Below, piece by piece: positions 17,791 to 28,000 of a stretch of DNA of 64,000 nt. A program made the position numbers and the translations under genes. The stretch spans positions 186,001 through 250,000 of the forward strand of contig NZ_LMIU01000023.1 of NCBI RefSeq assembly GCF_001428845.1. Direction: 5' to 3'. The notes below the pieces were generated by a model. It was not told the DNA's origin. It was given only the letters and a program-made list of their open reading frames with translations, and searched no databases. Origin of the DNA: Achromobacter sp. Root83. Its GTDB lineage: Bacteria > Pseudomonadota > Gammaproteobacteria > Burkholderiales > Burkholderiaceae_B. The stretch's first letter is position 1. Every line of letters begins with the position of its first letter.

Positions 17791-18147
17791 AGCCCTCATG
17801 CTCCGTGTGGTGCGCGGATCGCGCGACAGAAGTGATAGGGCCCCGGCCCCATCTGGAACCGGGGCATGGCGTTGCTGCTTACGACGAAGGACGGACCAGG
17901 GGCGGGCGGCGCGCGGCGCGAACTGCGCACAGGCCGAGGTTGGCGATGCCGGGAATCACTGCGCAGGACTTCGACTTCACGATAGACCCAACCCCTTGTG
18001 ATTGTCATGGCGGGGACGGAACCACGCCGATGCAAAACGAATCTTATAGACCCATTCGTTTAAGCGTCAATCGGTTTGGATTGGGGTTAGTCCTTGCTTG
18101 CCGGATGGTCCGAATGGTGCGTTCGGCAAGGCGCGCGGACAGTGGCG
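17791..18147 (-). other. Long leader and control region of the peptide-transport operon
   Basis: No supported gene. The promoter is at the far end (18043-18070), giving a leader of about 245 nt. The leader contains a GCCCCGG/CCGGGGC hairpin near 17839-17866 without a T-run. A 79-codon open frame runs almost from the predicted start site to 6 bp before the binding-protein ATG; it shows no recognisable features and may be chance. Confidence 0.55.
18035..18070 (-). promoter_or_regulatory. Promoter and operator-like inverted repeat of the peptide-transport operon
   Basis: On the minus strand TTGACG (18070-18065), a 16-bp spacer and TATAAG (18048-18043) form a good sigma-70 promoter. The -10 lies in the centre of an 8-bp inverted repeat, AAACGAAT at 18035-18042 and ATTCGTTT at 18054-18061, well placed for a repressor. 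Confidence 0.65.
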
Positions 18148-19536
18148 TCAGGCGGCGGACAAGGGCGCGGCGGCAAGGGTTTTCGCCAAGTCGCGCAAGA
18201 CGCGCTTGCGGCGCTCGCTGTCTTCATAATGCTTGCCCAAGGCGGACCATTCCGGCCTGCTGCGGGCTTCCTTCAAGGCGTCCGGCAAGGGTCCCTTGCG
18301 CCAGGTCTCATCAACCGGAAGATCGAGTTTCAAGGGGGCTTTGGCCGCATGGCCGCGGCGCTCCAGCGCGTCGATCAATTGCCGCTGGCGCAGCGCGAGC
18401 AGGCGCAGGACGGCATCGTCCACGCTGATCTCGCGCCAGCCGCGCAGCTTGCCCGCCACGCGCTTGCCCAGCTTCTCCACGCCCTGCCACAGCCCGCCCG
18501 CCGCGGCGCCGATCAGCATGCCGGTACCCAGGCTCAGGCCGGCGCTCATCAGGTCCACCGCCGCGCCCGCCATGGCGCCGGCGGCGGCGCCCATGCCGAC
18601 CTGCACGCCCATGTCCTTGAGCGCCTGCGGATGGAACAGGTCCATGCCCCAGCGCTCGCCCTGTAGCGGCAGCGCGTCGTCAGTGAAATCGGACGAACGG
18701 AAGTTATAGAGCGCGAGCAGCGCATTGACGCAGGTCTGTTCGCGCTGGCGCACCTGTTCGCGAAGCTGATTCGACGCGGCGGCCAGCGCGGCTTCGCCGC
18801 TGGGGCTGGACACGTGCAGCGCGGCCACGTCGATCAGCAGGTCCGCCAGCAGCTCGTAGGCCGCGGCGCGGCGCTCGCGGCGCTGCGCGGCCAGGCTGTC
18901 GGAAAGCCGCGCCAGCGCGCCGGCATGGCGGTCCAGCAGCACGCCCAGCTTGGCATAGAGCTGCTGTTCTCCGTCCAGCGGCGGCGCGACGGTATCGAAT
19001 TCCACCACCGCATGCAGACCCAGCCGCGCCATCGCGCCGCGCCATTCGTCGGCGCGATGCGCGGGCGCATTCACGAAGTTCAGCACCGGCAGCAATGGGC
19101 GCCCGCAAGCGGCCAGGATGGCGAGTTCATCGCGATGCTTGCCGAGCACCGGATCGCGCGCGTCGATGACATACAGGCCGGCATCGCAGTCCAGCATCTT
19201 GGTCAGGACGCGGGCTTCCTGTTCGTAGCGGCCATGCGCTTCCGGCGTGTCCAGGAAGCGGCGGATGCGCGCGGGGCCGTCGAGCCGTTCGCCGGGTTGG
19301 CCCAGACGCTCCAGATACTCCAGCAAGGCGATGCTGTCTTCCATGCCGGGCGTGTCGAACCATTCCAGCACGGCGCGCCCGTCCAGCCGCAGGCGCGCGC
19401 CTTCGACGTGGCGCGTGGTGCCGGGCCGGTCGGCCACTTCGCCGAATGTGGTGTCGCGCGTCAGGGTGCGCAGCAGCGACGTCTTGCCCGTGTTGGTGTG
19501 GCCGACCAGCGCGATCTTGATGATGGGCTCAGCCAT
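18148..19536 (-). CDS. DUF3482-family GTPase
   Basis: A 462-residue P-loop GTPase of the TrmE/Era-like superfamily with a C-terminal DUF3482 domain. The G1 loop GHTNTGKTS is near residue 10, followed by GTTRHVEG and G3 DTPGME. An alanine/glycine-rich hydrophobic segment around residue 350 may contact the membrane. The start MAEPIIKIAL overlaps the end of the DUF2868 gene by 8 bp. The two families occur as neighbours in beta- and gamma-proteobacteria and probably act as a complex; the process is not established. Confidence 0.88.
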   Translation of the reverse strand: MAEPIIKIALVGHTNTGKTSLLRTLTRDTTFGEVADRPGTTRHVEGARLRLDGRAVLEWFDTPGMEDSIALLEYLERLGQPGERLDGPARIRRFLDTPEAHGRYEQEARVLTKMLDCDAGLYVIDARDPVLGKHRDELAILAACGRPLLPVLNFVNAPAHRADEWRGAMARLGLHAVVEFDTVAPPLDGEQQLYAKLGVLLDRHAGALARLSDSLAAQRRERRAAAYELLADLLIDVAALHVSSPSGEAALAAASNQLREQVRQREQTCVNALLALYNFRSSDFTDDALPLQGERWGMDLFHPQALKDMGVQVGMGAAAGAMAGAAVDLMSAGLSLGTGMLIGAAAGGLWQGVEKLGKRVAGKLRGWREISVDDAVLRLLALRQRQLIDALERRGHAAKAPLKLDLPVDETWRKGPLPDALKEARSRPEWSALGKHYEDSERRKRVLRDLAKTLAAAPLSAA

Positions 19537-21016
19537 GTCCGGACTCCAGCCAAGCCAGCGGGGCGGCGGTCGCCTGCATGATGGCATCGGCGGACAGGCC
19601 CAGCGCAAGCAGCCGGTCGCGCCAAAGTGCCGCGCGGGTGTCGGCGCCGGCGTGCGGCATGATGAGCCAGATGCGGGTCTGCCGCGCGTGCGCGGACAAC
19701 TCCGCGATCAGGGACAGCGTGCCGCGGTCGGGCGTCTGGCGCGCATCGCAGGCGATCAGCAGGCGAGAGGCCGCGGCCTGGGCCAGCGCATCCAGCACGC
19801 GGTTGCGTTCTTCGCGCGTGTCCAGGTTGCCCGCCTGCCGGATGCCGGCGGGCAGGTCCGCGGGCGGCCACGCCAGGTCGCCGGGCAGTTCCAGTCCCAG
19901 TAGCAGGGGCTGGCCGCCCAACCCGTCCAGCGATGGCGCGTGCAGGCGCGGCTCGTGCAAGGGATCGACCAGACGGTCGATGCCAGTGGAAAGGGCGGGC
20001 GGCTCCAGCCGGTCGCGCAGCGTCGAAAAGCCTGCCAGCGAGGGATCGATGCGCAGGCCGCGCAATGCGCGCACCGTGGCGGCGATGCACAGCGCGCCTG
20101 CCGCCAGGCGGGGCAGGATGCCGTAAACCACCACGGTGCCGATCAGCCACAGCGACCACTGCACTTGCGCGCCGGCCGGCAAGGTCTGCGAGCCGTCGCT
20201 GGCGCGGACCGTGGCGGCGTCCGGCATGGGAAAACCCAGATGGGCGGGCAGCCAGCCGATGGCGTGCGTGAACCGGACGAAAGCGTCGGGCGCCAGCAGC
20301 GTGGTGGCCCAGACGAAGCGGTAGCTGGCGGTGGACAGCACGGCCAGCAGGGTCGCCAGCGCGGCGCACAAGGCCGTCAGCCACAGCAGATGGCTGATAC
20401 TGCCGAACAGGCCGCGCAAGGCGCCCGCGCGCGCCAGCAGATTCAGGAAGGCTTGCGGCACCAACGCGCCATCCGGGCCGCGCGCCAGCTTGCGCGTGGC
20501 CCAGAGCCACAGGCGCCCCAAGCCGGTCACGGCCGCGGGCCTCAAGAGGAAGCTGGCCAGCCACAGCAGAAACGTCAGCGCGTGCAGGCCCAGCAGCGCG
20601 CCCAGCGCCCACAGCACGTTCACCGGCCGCGATCCGTCGCCCAGCGCACCCAGGGCCGCGCCCACGCCCGATGCCAGGGCAAGCAGGAACAGGGCAATCA
20701 GAATGCCCGTGGCGCTGCGGCGCCAGGCATCGACGAGCGGGGACAGGTTTTCGCGCTGCGCCAGCAGCGCGGCGCGGGCCAGGATGCGAGTGGGGAGATC
20801 CGCGTCCATCTGGCGCACGCGCCGGACGGTTTCCGCGTCTTCGAGAGGGCCCCAGTGCGCCTCGCGCAGGCGGACCAGTTCGGCCAGCCAGTGGGCGCGC
20901 AAAGGCCGCTGGCTGGGGCTGTCGGCCGGGGGGGCGAAGTCGCGGGAGGTCGGGGACGGCATCGCGTCGGGATGGGCGAGGTCAGGCCGCGTGAGGCCGC
21001 TAGGGCGATGCGCCAT
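19529..21016 (-). CDS. DUF2868-family membrane protein
   Basis: A 495-residue protein with two pairs of hydrophobic helices in the N-terminal two thirds (for example GILIALFLLALASGVGAALG near residue 105) and a hydrophilic C-terminal domain. It matches DUF2868, found next to DUF3482 GTPases. The start at 21016 is a best estimate, since several in-frame ATGs precede the conserved region. It is the first gene of a two-gene operon and is likely the membrane anchor for the GTPase. Confidence 0.82.
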   Translation of the reverse strand: MAHRPSGLTRPDLAHPDAMPSPTSRDFAPPADSPSQRPLRAHWLAELVRLREAHWGPLEDAETVRRVRQMDADLPTRILARAALLAQRENLSPLVDAWRRSATGILIALFLLALASGVGAALGALGDGSRPVNVLWALGALLGLHALTFLLWLASFLLRPAAVTGLGRLWLWATRKLARGPDGALVPQAFLNLLARAGALRGLFGSISHLLWLTALCAALATLLAVLSTASYRFVWATTLLAPDAFVRFTHAIGWLPAHLGFPMPDAATVRASDGSQTLPAGAQVQWSLWLIGTVVVYGILPRLAAGALCIAATVRALRGLRIDPSLAGFSTLRDRLEPPALSTGIDRLVDPLHEPRLHAPSLDGLGGQPLLLGLELPGDLAWPPADLPAGIRQAGNLDTREERNRVLDALAQAAASRLLIACDARQTPDRGTLSLIAELSAHARQTRIWLIMPHAGADTRAALWRDRLLALGLSADAIMQATAAPLAWLESGHG

Positions 21017-21062
21017 TGTAGACCGGGCAGGTCGTAAAACGGGGCCGGAGGGCGGCCGGGAA

Positions 21063-21953
21063 TCAGTGCCTGGCGCGCGCGCCGCGGTATTGGCCCGGCG
21101 TGACGCCGATGGCATCGCGAAAAACCCGCGCCAGATGGCTGGCGTTGCCGAAGCCGCTGGCCTGCGCGATGCCGGCCAGGTCGCCCTTGCCCGTGGCCAG
21201 CAGGGTTTTGGCCCGAGCCAGGCGCCGTCCGCGCACCCACGCGTGCGGAGGCTCGCCGAACGAGGCGTGGAACATGCGGGCGAAATGATAGGTGGACAGC
21301 GCCGCCACGCCGGCGAGCTGATCCAGCGTCAGGGTTTCGGCCAGGTGCGCGTCCACGTAGTCCATGACGCGGCGGCGCACGCCGGGCGCCAGGCCGCCAC
21401 GCACGGGCTGCGGGGGTTTGCGCGCCACGCCCTGCACCAGCAGATGGTGCAGCACGGTCTCGGCCGCGCTGCTGGCCGCCAGGCGGTCCGCGGGCTGGTT
21501 CCAGTCGGCGCCCAGGAGCTGCCGGCAGACGTCGATCAGCGAGTCGTCCTGGATGTAGGTGCGATCGCGCAGTTCCAGCGTGCGGGGTTCGCAGTCGAGC
21601 CGCATGACGGCTTCACGGGCCAGCCGTTCCGGCGCGATGTACAGGTGCAGGAAATGCACGTTGTCGTTCATGCTCCAGCGGGATTGGTGTTCGGCCGGCA
21701 GGACGCAGAACTTGCCCGCGCCGCCATGCAGCCGATCATGGCCGACGCGGAACGATTTATCCCCGCCGTGGAGATACAGCGACAGCGTGTGGTGGCCGGG
21801 CATGTCGTAGCCCACGGTTTCGCGGGCGCTGCGTGTCCATTGCGAGATCGCGATGCCTTCGCCCAGGGGCGCGGCGCGGTCCAGCGTTGCCGTGGAGCGC
21901 GACAGGGTGCGAAAGACGGAAAAATCGGCCGGGGCCGAAGCGATGGTGCCCAT
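21063..21953 (-). CDS. AraC-family transcriptional regulator
   Basis: A 296-residue regulator with an N-terminal cupin-like sensing domain (GHHTLSLYLHGGDKSF) and two C-terminal helix-turn-helix motifs (LAGVAALSTYHFARMFHASF and IAQASGFGNASHLARVFRD), ending in the family pattern GVTPGQYR. It is divergent from an EamA exporter gene across a 151-bp gap and probably controls it. Confidence 0.93.
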   Translation of the reverse strand: MGTIASAPADFSVFRTLSRSTATLDRAAPLGEGIAISQWTRSARETVGYDMPGHHTLSLYLHGGDKSFRVGHDRLHGGAGKFCVLPAEHQSRWSMNDNVHFLHLYIAPERLAREAVMRLDCEPRTLELRDRTYIQDDSLIDVCRQLLGADWNQPADRLAASSAAETVLHHLLVQGVARKPPQPVRGGLAPGVRRRVMDYVDAHLAETLTLDQLAGVAALSTYHFARMFHASFGEPPHAWVRGRRLARAKTLLATGKGDLAGIAQASGFGNASHLARVFRDAIGVTPGQYRGARARH

Positions 21954-22104
21954 AGGATTGGGATGCTACTGCGATCTCTTCCACGCGACGCGCCCGTTTC
22001 GGACAAAAAACCGCAAGAACCGGCAATCCCGGCGCGCCGCCGGGGCGCACACTGGTTGCCCGGCGAGGCTTCGGAGCGCCGCATCCGTTCTTACCCTGCG
22101 CATC

Positions 22105-23010
22105 GTGAATCTATTCCTCTACTTCCTTACCGTCGTCATCTGGGGCACCACCTGGATCGCCATCAAGCTGCAGCTCGGCGTGGTGGCCATACCCGTGTCG
22201 ATCTTCTATCGCTTCGCGCTGGCTGGCCTGGTGCTGTTCGCGGCCCTGCTGCTGACGCGCAAGCTGCAGAAGCTGGACCGGCGCGGGCACTGGCTGTGCG
22301 TGGGCCAGGGCCTGTGCCTGTTCTGCTTGAACTTCCTGTGCTTCTACACGGCCACGCAGTGGATTCCCAGCGGCCTGGTGTCGGTCGTGTTTTCCGCCGC
22401 GACGCTGTGGAACGCGCTGAACGCCCGGCTATGGTTCGGCACGCGCATCGCGCCGCGCGTGATGGCGGCGGGCGCGTTTGGTTTTTCTGGCCTGGTGCTG
22501 CTGTTCTGGCCGGAACTGGCCAGCCAGCAGGCCAGCCATGAAACCCTGCTGGGCCTGGGCTTCGCGCTGCTGGGCACGTTCTGCTTTTCCACGGGCAACA
22601 TGCTGTCGTCGCTGCAGCAGCGCGCCGGTATCCGCCCGCTGACGGGCAACGCCTACAGCATGCTCTACGGGGCGGCGATCCTGCTGGCGGGCTGCTTGGT
22701 GGCGGGGCTGCCCTTCAATTTCGACGCCTCGCCGCCGTACGTGGGCGCCCTGCTTTATCTGGCCATCCCCGGGTCGGTGATCGGCTTCACGGCCTATCTG
22801 ACGCTGGTCGGCCGCATGGGTCCGGCGCGCGCCGCCTATTGCACCGTGCTTTTCCCGGTCGTGGCGCTCAGCGTGTCCACCGTGGCCGAGGGCTATCGGT
22901 GGACGCCAGTCGCGCTGCTGGGCCTGGTGCTGGTGATGGTCGGCAACCTGCTCGTCTTCACGAAATGGTCGCCGTTCGCGCGGCGCGCGGGAATGTCCGG
23001 CCCGACCTAG
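22105..23010 (+). CDS. EamA/DMT-family transporter
   Basis: A 301-residue ten-helix transporter. The conserved N-terminus LFLYFLTVVIWGTTWIAIK follows a GTG codon at 22105, the only start that avoids a long non-conserved extension. It lies divergent from the AraC gene. Its stop shares the palindrome CTAG with the stop of the convergent aminotransferase gene, so the two coding regions overlap by 4 bp. The substrate is unknown. Confidence 0.9.
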   Translation: MNLFLYFLTVVIWGTTWIAIKLQLGVVAIPVSIFYRFALAGLVLFAALLLTRKLQKLDRRGHWLCVGQGLCLFCLNFLCFYTATQWIPSGLVSVVFSAATLWNALNARLWFGTRIAPRVMAAGAFGFSGLVLLFWPELASQQASHETLLGLGFALLGTFCFSTGNMLSSLQQRAGIRPLTGNAYSMLYGAAILLAGCLVAGLPFNFDASPPYVGALLYLAIPGSVIGFTAYLTLVGRMGPARAAYCTVLFPVVALSVSTVAEGYRWTPVALLGLVLVMVGNLLVFTKWSPFARRAGMSGPT

Positions 23011-24203
23011 CGCGCCAACCCGCGCAAGCCTTCCAGCAGGCGGTCGACTTCCGCGTCGCTGGTGAGATAGCTGACCGACGCGCGTGCAATGCGCGTCAGG
23101 CCGCGGGCCTCCATGTCGAACGGGGTGTAGGGCACGCCGTTGCTGCCGATGACGATGCCCTGTGCCGCCAGTTCGCGCTGCACGGCCACGGCGTCCCGGT
23201 CCGCCAGATTGAAGGCCACCAGGCCCGAGCGCTCGCGGCCCTGGTCCAGCACGGCGATGCCCGGAATGGCCGCCAGTTCGCTGCGCAGCGCCTGGGCGCG
23301 GGCGTCGATGCTCGCGCGGATGGCGTCCAGGCCGAGGTCCAGCGCTTCCCGCAAGGCGTTGGCCAGGCCGCAGCGCAGCGCCAGCGAGTTTTCGGCGGAT
23401 TCCAGGCGCGCGGCGTCCGGGCGCAGCATGGGCCGTCCGTCCGCGCCCAGCGGCGCGGAATGGCTGTCCACGAAGGCGGGGGTGAGCTGGTCCAGAAAGC
23501 CGCGCCGCACATACAGCAGCCCCGTCCCGCGCGGGCCGCGCAAGGCCTTGCGGCCGGCGCCGCTCAGCACGTCGCAGCCAATCTGCGCGACGTCCACCGG
23601 GATCTGGCCCACCGCTTGCGCGGCGTCCACGAAATACGGAATACCGTGCTTGCGCGCCACGCGCCCGATGGCGGCGGCGGGGTTGATGAGGCCGCCGTTG
23701 GCGGGCAGCCAGGTCAGCGCGATCAGGCGGACCTTGCCGTCCAGCATGGCCTCCAGCGCGTCCGCGTCCACGCATCCGCTGTCGTCCGACGGGATGGCTT
23801 CCACGGTGGCGCCCGCGCGTTCCGCAGTGAACCGCATGGCGGCCAGGTTGCCGCCCCATTCGTGGCGGGCGACCAGGATGCGGTCGCCAGGCCGCCAGGC
23901 GGGCAGCGCGGCGAAGGCGGCGCCCCATCCCTGCGAATTGCCGCCGGTGAGCGCGATCTCATCGGTTTGTGCATTGAGCAGTTCCGCGGCGAGGGTACGG
24001 GCTGTTTCGGTGAGTTCGCGGGATGCCACGCCCGCCTCCATCGGGCCCTGCGCGGCCTCACGCGCCAGGTGCGCATGGATGGCTTGCAGCGTGGCCGTGG
24101 AAGGCAGCGAGGCGCCGGCGTGATTGAAGTGCACGGTGCTGCGCGTGCCGGGCGTCAGATCGCGCAACGCCGCTACGGCGCGTGGGGTCAGGGGGGCGGA
24201 CAT
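23007..24203 (-). CDS. Class V (PLP) aminotransferase/cysteine desulfurase-like enzyme
   Basis: A 398-residue fold-type I PLP enzyme. The early motif VHFNHAGASLPS, the PLP-binding aspartate in PYFVDAAQAVGQ and a candidate PLP lysine in SGAGRKALRGPRGTG are visible. The lysine region differs from classic SufS/NifS, and the C-terminal active-site cysteine loop of desulfurases is not obvious, so it could be an aminotransferase or lyase of the EgtE/isopenicillin-epimerase branch. It lies 17 bp after a RidA gene, which fits removal of reactive enamines made by PLP chemistry. Confidence 0.87.
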   Translation of the reverse strand: MSAPLTPRAVAALRDLTPGTRSTVHFNHAGASLPSTATLQAIHAHLAREAAQGPMEAGVASRELTETARTLAAELLNAQTDEIALTGGNSQGWGAAFAALPAWRPGDRILVARHEWGGNLAAMRFTAERAGATVEAIPSDDSGCVDADALEAMLDGKVRLIALTWLPANGGLINPAAAIGRVARKHGIPYFVDAAQAVGQIPVDVAQIGCDVLSGAGRKALRGPRGTGLLYVRRGFLDQLTPAFVDSHSAPLGADGRPMLRPDAARLESAENSLALRCGLANALREALDLGLDAIRASIDARAQALRSELAAIPGIAVLDQGRERSGLVAFNLADRDAVAVQRELAAQGIVIGSNGVPYTPFDMEARGLTRIARASVSYLTSDAEVDRLLEGLRGLAR

Positions 24204-24220
24204 GGCGGTTCCTGTTGGGA

Positions 24221-24694
24221 TCAGGCCTGGGTGAGCGCAATGACGGCTTCGACTTCCACGGCCACGCCCTGGGGCAGGGACGCCACGCCGACGGCGCTGC
24301 GCGCGTGGCGGCCGGCGTCGCCGAAGACTTCGACCATCAGGTCGGAGGCGCCGTTGGCGACCGCGCTCTGGCGGTTGAAGTCCGGCGTGCTGGCCACGAA
24401 CACGCCCAGCCGCACGACGCGCGCCACGCGGTCCAGGCGGTCGCCCGTGGCGGCGGCGATCTGCGCCAGGATGCCCAGCGCGGACAATCGCGCCGCCTCG
24501 ATGCCGTCGGCATCGGACACCTGGTTGCCCAATTGGCCCAGATGTGCGGCCTTGCCGCCCTTGCGGGATATCTGGCCCGAGATATAAAGCAGATTGCCTT
24601 CCTGGACGAAGGGGACGTAGTTCGCGGCCGGGGCGGCGGCGGCTTCAAGGGCAAGGCCAAGTTCGGCAACGCGGGCGGAAATGGTACGGGTCAT
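24221..24694 (-). CDS. RidA-family (YjgF/UK114) protein
   Basis: A 157-residue RidA-superfamily protein, longer than the 125-130 of archetypal RidA and like the TIGR-type subgroup with an N-terminal helix (SARVAELGLALEA). The C-terminal signature HARSAVGVASLPQGVAVEVE contains the catalytic arginine (HAR). RidA proteins hydrolyse 2-aminoacrylate and related imines. It is the first gene of a pair with the class V PLP enzyme. Confidence 0.92.
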   Translation of the reverse strand: MTRTISARVAELGLALEAAAAPAANYVPFVQEGNLLYISGQISRKGGKAAHLGQLGNQVSDADGIEAARLSALGILAQIAAATGDRLDRVARVVRLGVFVASTPDFNRQSAVANGASDLMVEVFGDAGRHARSAVGVASLPQGVAVEVEAVIALTQA

Positions 24695-24841
24695 ATCGGT
24701 TCACCTGGTAGAGAAGATGCGGGAAAGTTCACAAACCACCCCGATGCTATCGGCCATGGCGCCGCCTGACCAATCAATTCTTGCTCTTTCCACGCGGCAG
24801 GAGGCAATGCGTACCGCCATGACGGGCTTCGGCCCCAATGC

Positions 24842-24875
24842 AAAAAGCCCGCAAGCAAACGCTGCGGGCTTTTTT
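24842..24875. terminator. Terminator of tRNA-Asn, bidirectional
   Basis: GCCCGCA pairs with TGCGGGC, with A-runs on the left and T-runs on the right. On the minus strand it lies 29 bp past the tRNA. Confidence 0.85.
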
Positions 24876-24903
24876 AAGGGTACTGCGGGTACTGCAAAAT
24901 TCT

Positions 24904-24979
24904 TGGCTCCCCGAGCTGGGCTCGAACCAGCGACCTGCGGATTAACAGTCCGTCGCTCTACCGACTGAGCTATCGGGGA
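24904..24979 (-). tRNA. tRNA-Asn (GTT)
   Basis: A 76-nt cloverleaf with encoded CCA. The acceptor strand TCCCCGA pairs with TCGGGGA, the D arm is AGCTCAGTCGGTAGAGC, the anticodon loop is ACTGTTAAT and the T arm contains GGTTCGAGCC. Confidence 0.97.
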
Positions 24980-24997
24980 ACAGGTAGAGGGGCCGAA

Positions 24998-25025
24998 TTA
25001 TGCACAAAAATCGAGAAGAATGCAA
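24998..25025 (-). promoter_or_regulatory. Promoter of tRNA-Asn
   Basis: TTGCAT (25025-25020), 17-bp spacer and CATAAT (25003-24998) on the minus strand, about 19 bp before the tRNA 5' end. Confidence 0.55.
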
Positions 25026-25080
25026 AGCGGCCCGTGAAAAGGCCGGGTCCGGCGCGCGCCTCCAGCCTGCGCCGGGCTCA

Positions 25081-28000
25081 TCACCACAAAAACCTGATGC
25101 CCGCGTGTCCGGCCAGGCTGTGTCCTGACCCGCGATCGACGGAAATGTTGTATTCGCCGCTCACGAAGACGCTGACGTTCTTCTTCAGTTCGCCGGACAC
25201 GCCGACGCCGAGCTGCGTCCATGTGCTGCCAAGACCGGGAGCCAGGGTCGTGGGGCTGGAGCCATCCAGGGCCGCGAAGGTCGTGCGGCTTTCGGTGTCG
25301 AACGTGTGCCACAGATTGGCCTTGGCCCAGGTCTTGACGGTTCCGCCGTCGCGCGTGATCCAGTCTTTCGTCAGGCGGCCGCCGATGCGCCCGGAGACGG
25401 CATCGACGTCGCCAAAGCTGACCAGGCCGTAGCGGTCGGCGGCGTTTGCGATCTTGTTGTGCTGATAGACTAGCTGGGCCTGAGGCTCGATGGCGTAGTC
25501 CATTCCCAGCGGGATCCGGTAGCCGGTTTCCAGCGAGGCGGCGAGCCCATATCCGTCCGTGTCCAGCCGTTCGCCGTTCACGGATTTCGATTGGATGTCG
25601 CCGTATCGGGTGGCCTGGACGATCGCATCGGTATGCCAGCCGCCGTCGGTCTTGTGGTTCCAGTATCCGCCGATCGAGTAGCCGGTCATGTCGATGGTTC
25701 CCGCGCGGGATCCGTTCACGCCATATACCGTGCTGTTCAGCTGCCCCAGCCCCGCGTAGGCGCCAAGCACGTGATTGCCGGTGCGATAAAGATCGACGCC
25801 CGCCTGGACACCGGCGATCCCGTAGTCGTAGGAAGCGCCCTGGCTCGTGAAGCTGCCCAGGCGGTCCGCGGGGGTGCGTCCGCCATCGTTGTCGAAGGTA
25901 CCGGTTTCCCCGAACACTCTTCCCCATGCGGACGGCTTGTCATTGCAGGTTTCGGCGCGGTCCGTGCGTTGGCGCTTGGTCCGTGCATCGTCCTGGCACG
26001 CGAGATCGGGCTGGCGAATCTCGGAAGTGCCAAGCATCGCCAGGTCAAAGCGATTGGCGAGCCTGGAGATCGTCATGTTCAACGGCACTTCAGCGCGGAA
26101 GTCCGGCGTTTCCCCGTCGATCCGCGTGCTGCGCAGATACCAGTCTCCATTCGCCGCATCGGCCCCCAGTCCATTCTGCGATAGCTTGTATTCGTATGCC
26201 CCCGCGGCAATCCGGCCGGCTTGCGTGAACTGGCCTTCCGAGGCTCCCTGCACGTCGATCAGCAGGATGCCATTGCCCGTGGTCTGGGCGCCCAGCCCGC
26301 CGGCGGACGGCTTGACGGTGACATTCGTGGCGCCCGAGGTGTTGCCCTGGACGACCATCTTGTCCGTTGGCGACGTATCGGCGCCAAGAAGCGTATTGAA
26401 CGCGATGGTGCCACCCCTGCCGACATAGTCTCCCGCGACGGTCAGGACGGCGCCCGGCGCGGTGTCAGCGCCCATGGACACCACGCCCGCGTTGGCAAGG
26501 CCGCCTATGGTCTGGCTGAAGCCCGCCAGATCCAGGTTGGCGTTCGGCGCGATGTCGACCGTGGACCTTGCGCTCAACGCATTGCGGGCGCCGGCCCGCA
26601 GGCTGCCGGCTACGACATCGGTGTTGCCTGAATAGGTGTTGCTGCCGCCAAGCACGGTCGTGCCGGCGCCAATCTGCCTGACGGAGCCGCCGCCGGAAAT
26701 CGCGCCGTCGAATGCAAGGGTGTCGGACCGGTTGAACGCAAGAATGCCGTTGTTCTGGACGGCGCCGACGACGGACCCCGACGCGCCGCCATCGCCAAGC
26801 TGCAGGGTTCCTGCCGAGATCGTGGTGCCGCCGGCATAGCGGTTTGCGCCGGTCAGTGTCAGCGTCCCGTCGCCCGCTTTCGCGAGCGCGCCGGGCCCGG
26901 CGATGGCCTGGCTGATGGTCGTATCGAAGGCCTGCGTGTCGATGGTGCCGCCCAGCGCATCCAGGGTGATCGCGCGTGCGGTTCCCAGATCGAAGCCCGA
27001 CGCGAATTTCAGCGCCCCGCCATTGAAGGTCAATCCGCCCGAGGGCGCGCCCAGGTTGCTGTCGGAAGCTACCTGCAGTGCGCCGCCCGATATCAGCGTG
27101 CCGCCGGTATACGTATTGGCGCCGCCAAGCGCCAGCGTCCCCAGGTCGGACTTCTCAAGCCGTACATTGCCCGCCAGCGACGAATCGATCGTTGCCGTCA
27201 TGCCCAGGCCTGCCAGGGTTCCATCGCCGACGCGGATGACGGAATCGCCGGGACGGGCTGCGCTTGTCTCGGCAAGCACGATGTTGCCGCCACCGACCGT
27301 GTAGCCATCGACGGCGAATTGCATGCCGCCCGCGCTTACCTGCCCGAGGCCATTGTCGACGGCGACGGTTCCGGGGGCGCCCTGGAACACGGCGAAGGCG
27401 CCGTTGCTCCAGGGCGCATTCACGGCGCCCGTGCTTTCCGTCCAGTTGTCGTTGCTGCCGGCGCCCGTCTGCCATGTTCCGGAGCCGCCGTTCACGACGC
27501 TATCGTCCCGGGCGCCGGTGCCGTCCCAGAAATTGAGCGCGAGCCCCGTTGCGTTGACCAGATTGACCTGATGGGCGACGGACGTCTGGACGCCGAGCGT
27601 GGTGCCGGCGGGGACGGCGCCAAGCGCCAGCCCATTGTTGACCAGCGACCCCGCATAGTTGAAGACGCGGTATATGCCGGGCCCGAACGTGCCGCCGGAC
27701 GCCTGGGTCACATTCAGCGTCCCGTCCAAAGCGAGGTCTCCTCCAACCGCCACGAGGTCGTTGAAGGCGCCGCCGGGAACGTCAGGCTGGCCGAAGCTGT
27801 AGTCCAGAAGGGAGGCGCCGTTCAGATAGAGATTGCCGTTGACCGACAGGGTGCCGATGGCCCCGCCGGGGGCTCCGGGCGCCAGCGTTGCGCCATTGGC
27901 GACAGTGACGTCTCCGCCTATCGTGCCGCCGCCGCCCAGCACGGCGCCGGCGTCCACGGTGGTCGAACCGATGGCGGCGGATTGGTCGCCATTGATGTAC

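Noticed and set aside
17796-18035. A 79-codon frame filling the leader of the peptide-transport operon
   Set aside because: It starts almost at the predicted transcript start and ends near the next ATG, but has no ribosome site or plausible composition; kept only as a remark.
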